Origin: CAYPEL01 sp964409635
GTDB lineage: Bacteria > Pseudomonadota > Gammaproteobacteria > DSM-19610
DNA: 10,345 nucleotides
Direction: 5' to 3'
NCBI GenBank assembly: GCA_964409635.1
Contig: CAYPEL010000098.1
Location: 1-10,345, forward strand
The first letter of the stretch is position 1; each line of letters starts with the position of its first letter. Position numbers and translations under genes: made by a program. A model generated the notes under the pieces. It had not been told where the DNA came from, did not search any database, and worked only from the letters and a program-made list of their open reading frames with translations. This document shows, one piece after another, positions 4,472-10,345 of this stretch.

Positions 4472-6403
4472 ATGGCCGATGAAAAGCTGACTTTTCGCCG
4501 TTATGCAGACGGTGACGACACACCAACATCCTGGGCAAAAGAAATTATTGAGCAGGATAGTTCTTATAAGTGTCCGACCTATGTACACCGAACCCCGCCT
4601 TGCCAGGGCAGTTGCCCCTCCGGCGAAGATATCCGCGGTTGGTTGAATGTCGTTCGAGGGATTGAAAAACCTTCAGGTGAAACACCCTGGCAGGAATATG
4701 CCTTTCGGCGATCTACCGATGCCAATCCGTTTCCCGCAGTCATGGGCCGGGTCTGTCCAGCGCCTTGCCAGGACGGTTGTAACCGCAACGAAGTAGAAGA
4801 TTTCGTGGGCATCAATTCAGTAGAACAGTTTATTGGCGACTATGGCCTACAGGAAACCCTGTCGTTTAGTGATCTTGTGGGTGATGCGTCAGGTAAGAAG
4901 GTAGCCATCATTGGCGGTGGCTGTGGCGGTCTTGCCTGTGCTTATCAACTGCGGCGTATGGGGCATGCCTGCAGCGTATTTGATGATCACTCAGAACTGG
5001 GCGGCATGATGCGCTACGGTATTCCCGGATACCGGACCCCCCGGGATGTCATGGACGGTGAAATTAAGCGCATTATCGATATGGGTGTCGAAGTCAAATT
5101 AAAAACCAGAATCGGCCGCGATATCAGCCTGGAACAATTGGAAAAAGAATTTGACGCTATTGTTATTGCCATTGGCGCCCAGGCCGGTAAGGCGCTACCG
5201 GTGCCCGGAGGGGATGCGCCCAATTGTATTAGCGGCGTAGCATTCCTGGATGCATTTAATGACGGCAGGCTGAAATTCGTCTCGGAAACCGTGATTGTAA
5301 TTGGCGGTGGTGATACCGCGATGGATGTGGTGTCTGTAGCCAGGCGGCTCGGCCACATAAAGAATGTCCACGAGGATGAGCGTCCAGAAGCGGTGGTTTT
5401 AAATCAAACCGCACAAGACGTGGCAACTGCGGCCAACAAAGAAGGTGCTAATGTGTTGCTGCTGTATCGGCGTCCGATAGAAAAAATGCCGGCTGCAGCA
5501 CACGAGGTGGAGGCCGCTCAACGGGAGGGTGTAGAGATTCGTGGCAGCCAGATTCCGCTGGAAGTGATCAAAGACGATACCGGCAGGGCAACGGCCTTAC
5601 GCATGGCAAAAGTAGAGTGGATCGATGGCAAGATGAATCAGATTGAAGGCTCGGAATTTGATGTGCCTTGTGATTTGATCGTTTCCGCCATCGGCCAGAC
5701 CGGTGACCTGGAGGGTATGGAGGATTTCAATAACGGCAAGGGGCTAATCGACGCTGATAAATATTACCAGGTACCCAACAAACCGGGTTACTTTGTTATC
5801 GGCGATATTATCTGGCCCCATCTGTTAACCACAGCCATCGGTCATGCTTCAATTTGTGCCGACTCCATTGACCACTTTTTGAGTCAGCATGAACTAGGTA
5901 AGAGGCCAAAAGTAGAGGGTCACCTTTTCAGTTTGTTGAGCAAGCTGCACGAGTGGAGGATGGATCCCGAGGAATATGCCCAACATGAAACCTGGGGTAC
6001 CGACGATGCGAATTTTGCCGTGCATAACTATGAGGACAGGTCACGCCACGAAATCATTTCCCATGAAAAGCTGTTTTTGGGGCATTTCTCCTTCGAAGAC
6101 CGTAATCTTAGAAAGGAGAGCCATATCACAGCGGATGAAGTGTTGGGGCATTATGAAGAACGCTTCAGCGGGATGACTGAAGAAATGGCGCGAAATGAAG
6201 CCGGGCGCTGTATGAGCTGCGGCATGTGTTTCGAATGTGACAACTGTGTCATCTACTGCCCCCAGGATGCTGTGCATCGGACACCGAAGGATGAATCCAC
6301 AATGGGTCGTTACGTCTACACCGATTACGATCGTTGCATCGGCTGTCATATCTGTGCTGAGGTATGCCCTACCGGCTATATTGATATGGCAATGGGTGAG
6401 TGA
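4472..6403 (+). CDS. NAD(P)H/FAD iron-sulfur oxidoreductase, GltD/DsrL-like
   Basis: Cytoplasmic electron-transfer flavoprotein of 643 residues. Domains in order: a GltD/DPYD-type N-terminal iron-sulfur domain (C44/C48 in PPCQGSCPSG, then C95, C99, C103 in RVCPAPCQDGC); an FAD-binding Rossmann motif IIGGGCGG (147-153); an NAD(P)-binding motif VIGGGDTAMD (276-285); the FAD-closing region YFVIGDI (440-446); a linker of about 95 residues; and a C-terminal two-[4Fe-4S] ferredoxin domain with C586, C589, C592, C596P and C622, C625, C628, C632P, plus extra C580 and C583. Plain GltD is shorter and lacks the C-terminal ferredoxin part. This order and length match DsrL, the NAD(P)H oxidoreductase of sulfur oxidisers, and some relatives. 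No gltB, dsr or ferredoxin-oxidoreductase genes are nearby, so the electron partner is unknown. A GGAGGG site 8 bases upstream supports this start. Confidence 0.9.
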   Translation: MADEKLTFRRYADGDDTPTSWAKEIIEQDSSYKCPTYVHRTPPCQGSCPSGEDIRGWLNVVRGIEKPSGETPWQEYAFRRSTDANPFPAVMGRVCPAPCQDGCNRNEVEDFVGINSVEQFIGDYGLQETLSFSDLVGDASGKKVAIIGGGCGGLACAYQLRRMGHACSVFDDHSELGGMMRYGIPGYRTPRDVMDGEIKRIIDMGVEVKLKTRIGRDISLEQLEKEFDAIVIAIGAQAGKALPVPGGDAPNCISGVAFLDAFNDGRLKFVSETVIVIGGGDTAMDVVSVARRLGHIKNVHEDERPEAVVLNQTAQDVATAANKEGANVLLLYRRPIEKMPAAAHEVEAAQREGVEIRGSQIPLEVIKDDTGRATALRMAKVEWIDGKMNQIEGSEFDVPCDLIVSAIGQTGDLEGMEDFNNGKGLIDADKYYQVPNKPGYFVIGDIIWPHLLTTAIGHASICADSIDHFLSQHELGKRPKVEGHLFSLLSKLHEWRMDPEEYAQHETWGTDDANFAVHNYEDRSRHEIISHEKLFLGHFSFEDRNLRKESHITADEVLGHYEERFSGMTEEMARNEAGRCMSCGMCFECDNCVIYCPQDAVHRTPKDESTMGRYVYTDYDRCIGCHICAEVCPTGYIDMAMGE

Positions 6404-6494
6404 TTCAGGCCCGCCACTTCCCCAAAAACTCCCTCTCACCCAGCAGGGTGCCTCCACTACTCGCTAATAACAATCAAAATGTGTCATCTATAAA

Positions 6495-6719
6495 ATGAGA
6501 GAAGTTGAAATTCTAGTACAACCAGTTGAGCTCTATAAACTTCTAAAATTCGAAGGCCTGGTCTCCAGCGGCGGTGAAGCGAAGTCAGTCATCGCCGATG
6601 GACTGGTTTTGGTAAACGGGAAGATAGAAACCAGAAAAAGAAAAAAGATTGTTGCTGGTGATGTTGTCGAATTTGAAAACCAGAGCATGCGTATTCAGGT
6701 CATGAAAGATAACAATTAG
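6495..6719 (+). CDS. ybcJ: S4-domain RNA-binding protein, YbcJ-like
   Basis: 74 residues, essentially a single S4 domain. The stretch ELYKLLKFEGLVSSGGEAKS, then LVLVNGKIETRKRKKIVAGD, is close in pattern to E. coli YbcJ (KLEG...SGAQAK...G.VETRKRCKIVAG). S4 domains bind structured RNA, often rRNA or tRNA; the RKRKK patch is the likely contact. Precise targets of this family are not established to my knowledge. The ATG at 6495 is the only sensible start, because an ATG at 6479 reaches TAA after four codons. No Shine-Dalgarno is visible, only A/T-rich sequence, so translation may be weak or depend on an unstructured leader. It lies 91 bases after the flavoprotein gene and 70 before DUF2058, same strand; co-transcription is plausible but the gaps are not tight. 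Confidence 0.9.
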   Translation: MREVEILVQPVELYKLLKFEGLVSSGGEAKSVIADGLVLVNGKIETRKRKKIVAGDVVEFENQSMRIQVMKDNN

Positions 6720-6789
6720 AATGGGCAGTCTGCAAAATGAAAGGCATTGCTGTTTTAGCAGAATCTATCGATCAATGAAGGTAAATTAA

Positions 6790-7329
6790 ATGGCAAACAC
6801 ATTTGGTGACCAGCTTTTAAAAGCAGGCCTGGTAAAAAAAGATCAGCTCAACAAGGCAAAAAAGTCGAAGCACAAGCAACGCAAGCAAGAAAGCAAGCAA
6901 CAGGCAGAAGCTATGAGTGAGACAACAGCAACTGTCCGGCAGGCAGCAGCAGAAAAAGTGACGCGCGATACTGAGCTTAATCGGCAGAAAAAGGCAGCCG
7001 CAGAAAACAAAGCGATTCAGGCGCAGATTCGTCAACTGATTGAATTGAATCGATTGCCACAGGGTGATGGTGATGCTGGTTATAACTTTCAGGATGGCGC
7101 AGCGGTAAAAAAGATTTACGTCTCAGACGATGTCCTCAATAAGCTACAGCGGGGTATTCTTACTGTTGTCAGGTTTGATGCCGGCTACGAGGTTATTCCG
7201 TCAGTTGTGGCAGAAAAAATAAGGCTCCGCGATGCCGCCTGTCTTATCGAAAACATCCCAGTACAACTGGAGAACGGGCAAGATGATCCCTACGCGGACT
7301 ATAAGGTTCCGGATGATTTGATGTGGTAG
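6790..7329 (+). CDS. yaiL: DUF2058 family protein, YaiL-like
   Basis: 179 residues. The start MANTFGDQLLKAGLVKKDQL is the family hallmark. A highly basic, Lys/Gln/Ala-rich charged helix follows (about 20-75, coiled-coil-like, nucleic-acid-binding in character), then a compact domain (about 80-179) with QIRQLIELNRLPQ, YNFQDGAAVKKIYVSD and the terminal signature DDPYADYKVPDDLMW. E. coli YaiL belongs to this family and is described as a nucleoid- or nucleoprotein-associated factor; its role is not settled. Full length for the family. The start is supported by GAAGG 8-9 bases upstream. It ends in TAG at 7327-7329, and the next gene, DUF2132, continues in the same frame with no other stop between them. 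Confidence 0.93.
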   Translation: MANTFGDQLLKAGLVKKDQLNKAKKSKHKQRKQESKQQAEAMSETTATVRQAAAEKVTRDTELNRQKKAAAENKAIQAQIRQLIELNRLPQGDGDAGYNFQDGAAVKKIYVSDDVLNKLQRGILTVVRFDAGYEVIPSVVAEKIRLRDAACLIENIPVQLENGQDDPYADYKVPDDLMW

Positions 7330-7371
7330 CAACATAATATAAATTGTATCAGAAATAGTTTCGAAATTGCT

Positions 7372-7620
7372 TTGAAAAAACCAGATGGTTATAGGAACCG
7401 CCTCCAGCCAAATAATCCGCTGCATGGTATAACCCTAGAGATGATCCTGACGCGTTTGGTGGATCGCTATGGTTGGGAAAGCTTAGGTACAAAAATTAAC
7501 ATCAATTGTTTTATGAATGATCCCAGCATCAAATCCAGCCTTAAGTTTCTGCGCAAGACGCCCTGGGCCAGGGAGAAAGTGGAAGGGCTGTATGTGCAGA
7601 GTTTGAAGTCATCGGAATAA
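7372..7620 (+). CDS. VF530/DUF2132 family putative DNA-binding protein
   Basis: 82 residues if the TTG at 7372 is used. The core is typical: QPNNPLHGITLEMILTRLVD, YGWESLG, INCFMNDPSIKSSLKFLRKT, PWAREKVEGLY. The family founder, Vibrio fischeri VF530, is a small helical protein with proposed DNA binding. No ATG or GTG exists in this frame between the preceding TAG (7327-7329) and the conserved core; only TTG 7372 or rarer ATT/ATC/ATA codons are available, and no Shine-Dalgarno precedes TTG. Expression may rely on coupling to DUF2058 42 bases upstream or on TAG readthrough, since the frames match. It is the last gene of the plus-strand group and faces the antiporter gene 60 bases away; no clear intrinsic terminator lies between them. 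Confidence 0.87.
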   Translation: MKKPDGYRNRLQPNNPLHGITLEMILTRLVDRYGWESLGTKININCFMNDPSIKSSLKFLRKTPWAREKVEGLYVQSLKSSE

Positions 7621-7680
7621 TAAGACCGTCACACCCTGGAACTTTTCGACTGCTCCTGCGTTACAGTACACTGGTTTTCT

Positions 7681-8904
7681 TTAGATTTTCAGACGGCGCA
7701 TCAACGGCTGAATGGTCGGTGCCTGCACAAACAGCGTAAACAATACCACACCGTAAGTAATCGACTGGATAGTCCACCAGTATTCGAGCGAAAGCGGTAA
7801 TGACAATGCCAGCGCCAGGGCAACTGCACCCCGTACGCCACCCCAATACAATATGCCCTGGTAGGAGCGGTTGATCTTCTCAACCCCGGGTAATGCCGAT
7901 ACCAGCGGTACAAAGGCAAAAATGCCAATGGCGCGCGCAACCAACACGGCGAGTATACCTAGCAACATAGCCTGCCATTGATGACTAAACATATCCGTTG
8001 TAATGGTGATACCGGCCAGTAAAAAAATCATCGCGTTGGCGATATAGGCGTTAAACGCCCAGAGCTGGAACAGGAAGTTCTTTTCGTTCGACTTTGTATC
8101 CTGTTGTTTGGCCCAGCCTATCCATAATCCAGTAACCAGAACAGCCATGACGCCGGATACATTCAGCCACTCTTCAGCTAGAAGAAAGGCGCCGAAAGCA
8201 CCGGCCAGACTGCAGACAGCTTCCGGAACAGGTGCCTTGAGGAAGCGCATTAAAAGCTGAGTAAGTAAACCAACGAGAATACCGGTGGCGATGCCGCCAA
8301 AAAAAACCAATGTAAACGCACCGAGGCCATCCAGCCAGCCAATAGCTGTTTGCTCGGTAGCCACAGCAACGGATAACAGGATGCTGAAGAGTACAATTGC
8401 TGTGGCATCATTAAATAGACTTTCACCTTCGATCAGCACGATGAGCCGTTTAGGCGCACCTATTTTTTTGAACAACTCGATCACGGCAACCGGATCCGTT
8501 GCTGCCAACAGGGCGCCGGTAAGCAGGGCGGCAATCCAGGGAAAACCCGAGGGGTGTGCAATGCCGTAATAAAGCACTACCGCAGAGATCACTGCAGACA
8601 ACAACATCAGTGGAATCGCCAGTATCAGAATCGGTAGCAGGTTTCGAAATAGCAACTTTGTATCAAGGTGGACCGCGGACTCAAAGATCAGGATAGGCAG
8701 AAACACATAAATCACCAGATCGTGAAAATGGTGCCAGCGCAGACCCGTATCAATCCCTGCCGCCACCAACAACTCCGAACCAACAAAACCGGCAACCACC
8801 AGCAATGCAAAAAAAGGTACGTGCAGGCGCTCTGCTAATGGCTGCACCAACACAGCTGTTAGTAACATAGCGATACAGAACAATATGATATGAGCGATAT
8901 CCAA
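7681..8904 (-). CDS. Na+/H+ (cation/proton) antiporter, CPA1 NhaP type
   Basis: Inner-membrane exchanger that moves Na+ or K+ against protons for pH and ion balance. 407 residues, almost entirely hydrophobic helices, the usual length for bacterial CPA1 members. Signatures: FLPILIFESAVHLD (68-81), GALLAATDPVAVIEL (130-144, with T136-D137-P138 of the unwound helix), EGESLFNDATAIVLF (159-173, with the N165-D166 pair typical of CPA1), VARAIGIF with R324, and YWGGVRGAVALALALSLP (353-370). There is no C-terminal TrkA or CBS domain. The start is TTG at 8904; no ATG is in frame before the upstream stop, and AGGCAG about 10 bases upstream is a modest ribosome site. A perfect TTGACA lies upstream on this strand at 8962-8957 but lacks a good -10. 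Ion preference cannot be read from the sequence. Confidence 0.93.
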   Translation of the reverse strand: MDIAHIILFCIAMLLTAVLVQPLAERLHVPFFALLVVAGFVGSELLVAAGIDTGLRWHHFHDLVIYVFLPILIFESAVHLDTKLLFRNLLPILILAIPLMLLSAVISAVVLYYGIAHPSGFPWIAALLTGALLAATDPVAVIELFKKIGAPKRLIVLIEGESLFNDATAIVLFSILLSVAVATEQTAIGWLDGLGAFTLVFFGGIATGILVGLLTQLLMRFLKAPVPEAVCSLAGAFGAFLLAEEWLNVSGVMAVLVTGLWIGWAKQQDTKSNEKNFLFQLWAFNAYIANAMIFLLAGITITTDMFSHQWQAMLLGILAVLVARAIGIFAFVPLVSALPGVEKINRSYQGILYWGGVRGAVALALALSLPLSLEYWWTIQSITYGVVLFTLFVQAPTIQPLMRRLKI

Positions 8905-9380
8905 ACGATGTCTGCCTGTTGGTTTGAGTTTTTCTTTGCCCTGCAGAATGTACCACTGTCAATGTTAAGTGTAGTCTATGATCTTGGCGGATCAGGAATT
9001 TCTCAGTGACAACAAATGATGCGCTGATTCAGTATGCACTGATTTTCGTACCTGCGAGGGAATAAGATGCCGGAAAACAGTAAATTTAACTCGTTAGATT
9101 ACTGCGCGGGATAATAACAATCCTGATATTATACGGATTCGTGTGGTGTCGACGGTTGAGTATTATTTGTCAGACTGAAAGTCTATTGTGCAATGTTGGT
9201 TTGAGATAACCAACCGTTGATGACCAGTCATGTCCACGAGTGACACCTAAAGCTAGAGGCGGGCATCAGAAATCGAAACAATACCGGCAGAATACGAAAA
9301 TCAATCTAGTCTGGCCCTGTTGATTCTCATTGATGGTGATTAAATTGTGGGGTTGTAACCCACAAATTCAAATGGTGAGA
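8905..9380. other. Intergenic stretch with several small dyads
   Basis: No convincing gene. It holds a perfect 7-bp hairpin GTTGGTT/AACCAAC with 6-base loop (9195-9214), a small AGACT-GAA-AGTCT hairpin (9172-9184), and a 15-codon ORF from 9067 (MPENSKFNSLDYCAG, stop at 9112) with GAGGGA just upstream. The 9195-9214 hairpin is not followed by a T run on either strand, so it is not an intrinsic terminator. The upstream region of the antiporter occupies the left part and the terminator of the following minus-strand gene the right end. Confidence 0.4.
9338..9365 (-). terminator. Probable intrinsic terminator of the barrel-like gene
   Basis: On the minus strand, just after the stop codon at 9381, TTGTGGG pairs with CCCACAA (9365-9359 with 9351-9345), and inner bases can extend the stem with one bulge. 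It is followed by a short interrupted T run (TTTAAT). The hairpin is good and the T tract is weak, so termination may be partial. Confidence 0.55.
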
Positions 9381-9797
9381 CTATTCTTCTTCAGGAACAC
9401 CCTGCCAGAGCATTTCATAACCCAGTTCGTACGTCTCATCACAAAACTTAGCCAGTGCCGAAAACTTTTCTTTAAAGACTTTGTCGGCGTGTGACTTTTC
9501 GTGCTGCTCGAATGATTGCCAATAGGTAACGATTGCCAGCTCACCCTGTTTGATCTTGGCTGCTGCTTTCTGATCCTCAGGTACATCACCTACCGAACCT
9601 TCTTCAGAAACAAATCCGCCATATTTGAAGACCTGTCCAGCGATAAATCCCCCCTTTTCGTTTCCGTATGTATTTTTCACGACATTACACATCTCACCCA
9701 AGGCGAGCTCAACATCTCCGACTGTGACACCATCTTTTAGATCGACAACATTAAACATCATGACACAACCAAACGGAATTTCTATAGGATGGAACAT
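9381..9797 (-). CDS. Small protein, possibly a dimeric alpha/beta-barrel (ABM-like) domain
   Basis: 138 residues, no signal peptide, acidic (ends GVPEEE). The segment ELAIVTYWQSFEQHEKSHAD (86-105), followed by a helix VFKEKFSALAKFCDETYELG and a final strand YEMLWQGV, resembles the strand-helix-strand of antibiotic-biosynthesis-monooxygenase-like barrels, in which W.S...HE..H precedes the long helix. This is a fold-level resemblance only; substrate and activity are unknown. Spacing of the N-terminal hydrophobic strand VMMFNVVDL fits the same fold. The start at 9797 has AAAGG about 9-10 bases upstream and a promoter at 9831-9859; internal ATGs at codons 13 and 14 are alternatives. It is a single-gene unit with its own promoter and probable terminator. 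Confidence 0.6.
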   Translation of the reverse strand: MFHPIEIPFGCVMMFNVVDLKDGVTVGDVELALGEMCNVVKNTYGNEKGGFIAGQVFKYGGFVSEEGSVGDVPEDQKAAAKIKQGELAIVTYWQSFEQHEKSHADKVFKEKFSALAKFCDETYELGYEMLWQGVPEEE

Positions 9798-9812
9798 AAC
9801 TAGATACCTTTG

Positions 9813-10158
9813 CTAATAATTCGTGTAATCAATATAGGTATGAAACGACGAGGTTCCAACCTGACTGGCTTCGATCTTATTACACTTTAGCCAGGCTAGT
9901 CCAGCCGAAGCTGAGAAGGGTTCCCGAATCCGCATATAGGCCGTCGATCGCCTCCGGTCTGCTTCTAAAACAGTTTTCTCTGGCGCATACCCGCACCTCT
10001 GGCAAATAAACAGCAACGGTAAACCCAACATCACGTAATCGCTAAACGCGGAGGTGCACCTGTTGTTTTCAGGCGGCGGGTACCCTGAGCAACTTGCTTT
10101 TTCTATGTGCGGATCCGGGCAATAGCGAGGCTACATGAGGGTCGTGGTAGCGTAGACG
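9813..10158 (-). other. Unassigned stretch with overlapping open frames
   Basis: One minus-strand frame is free of stops from 10130 to 9813 (about 105 codons); starting at GTG 10034 it gives 73 residues with a CQRC motif. A second frame is open from 10041 to 9880 (53 codons; contains DVGFTVAVYLPEVRVCAREN) but has no start codon. Neither matches a family I know. The promoter of the downstream gene lies inside the first frame, which argues against it being a standard gene. A perfect AGGTGCACCT palindrome occurs at 10052-10061. It may be a decayed gene or non-coding. Confidence 0.2.
9831..9859 (-). promoter_or_regulatory. Sigma70-like promoter of the barrel-like gene
   Basis: Read on the minus strand: TTGGAA (9859-9854, 4 of 6), a 17-base spacer, TATATT (9836-9831, 5 of 6). 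It predicts a start near 9824 and a leader of about 26 nt carrying AAAGG before the ATG at 9797. Confidence 0.55.
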
Positions 10159-10345
10159 CTAAGCTGCATTTCCTACCCAAAATGAAAAATCTTTTTCCAG
10201 GAATTCCGAGTGTGGCATATAGTGCGACCCGTCACATGAAAACGTTAAGCTGACCAAGCCATTGAAAATGTTAATCGAAGCGGAGCGCAGATAGATGGTT
10301 TCATCCACCAAGCGTAATTTTTGCATGCTATCGAGTATCGGTCCG
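10159..10345 (-). CDS. C-terminal part of an unidentified protein, N-terminus beyond window
   Basis: A minus-strand frame enters from the right edge and runs 61 codons without a stop to TAG at 10161-10159. The peptide has protein-like composition: LRLVDETIYLRSASINIFNG, LVSLTFSCDGSHYMPHSE and a C-terminus DFSFWVGNAA, suggesting alternating strands and a short helix. An internal Met exists seven residues in, with no ribosome site before it, so the true start is probably outside. I do not recognise the family. A 5-bp hairpin TAGCG-TAGA-CGCTA (10148-10161) covers the stop codon but has no T run. Confidence 0.45.
   Translation of the reverse strand, partial: GPILDSMQKLRLVDETIYLRSASINIFNGLVSLTFSCDGSHYMPHSEFLEKDFSFWVGNAA

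Noticed and set aside
6441..6454. CACCC-AGCA-GGGTG hairpin after the flavoprotein gene as a terminator
   Set aside because: Short stem and no T run, so read-through to the S4 gene is as likely.
6737..6778. 13-codon ORF MKGIAVLAESIDQ between the S4 and DUF2058 genes
   Set aside because: No ribosome-binding site and length within chance expectation.
7664..7680. CAGTACACTGGTTTTCTTT as terminator of the plus-strand gene group
   Set aside because: The dyad has only 4-bp arms and a 2-base loop, too tight for a stable hairpin.
10245..10251. GTTAAGC as an integron attC core site
   Set aside because: It fits GTTRRRY, but no complementary RYYYAAC partner or attC fold is nearby and no integrase is seen.
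10222..10345. GTGCGAC at 10222 as the 5' end of a group II intron on the plus strand
   Set aside because: Only the 5' heptamer resembles an intron start; no intron domains are recognisable, and the opposite strand carries a plausible coding frame here.

Overview
The window looks like a stretch of a gammaproteobacterial chromosome of roughly balanced base composition. The evidence is the combination of small housekeeping-type families common in that class: a YbcJ-type S4 protein, a DUF2058/YaiL protein, a VF530/DUF2132 protein, a DUF4197 protein and a GltD/DsrL-type iron-sulfur flavoprotein. No phage, IS, CRISPR, tRNA or rRNA gene was recognised. The species cannot be fixed from this sequence.

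Layout: (1) 1-2134, minus strand: a two-component pair. The OmpR-family regulator gene comes first and overlaps the start of a membrane histidine kinase gene, whose 3' end lies beyond the left edge. (2) 2356-3117, minus: an exported DUF4197 protein. (3) 3118-3618: about 500 bases without a large gene but rich in signals. On the plus strand there are paired dyads, a sigma70-like promoter, a string of hairpins and a strong intrinsic terminator, which together suggest an orphan small RNA of about 215 nt. (4) 3619-4218, minus: an exported methionine sulfoxide reductase A. (5) 4219-4471, a divergent spacer holding a 58-base inverted-repeat element and an 18-codon tyrosine-rich mini-ORF with an ideal ribosome-binding site. 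(6) 4472-7620, plus: four co-directional genes, namely a 643-residue NAD(P)H/FAD/iron-sulfur oxidoreductase, an S4 RNA-binding protein, DUF2058 and DUF2132. (7) 7681-8904, minus: a CPA1 Na+/H+ antiporter, convergent with the preceding group. (8) 9381-9797, minus: a small barrel-like protein with a visible promoter and a probable terminator. (9) 9813-10345: poorly assigned sequence ending in the C-terminal part of an unidentified minus-strand gene cut by the right edge.

Functional reading: the kinase and regulator form a coupled signalling unit. MsrA and the iron-sulfur flavoprotein diverge from one spacer and both concern redox chemistry, but nothing proves that they work together. The strongest candidates for undescribed biology are the orphan RNA locus at 3286-3612, the tyrosine-rich leader in front of the flavoprotein gene, and the same-frame arrangement of DUF2058 and DUF2132 across a single TAG with no ATG start for the second.
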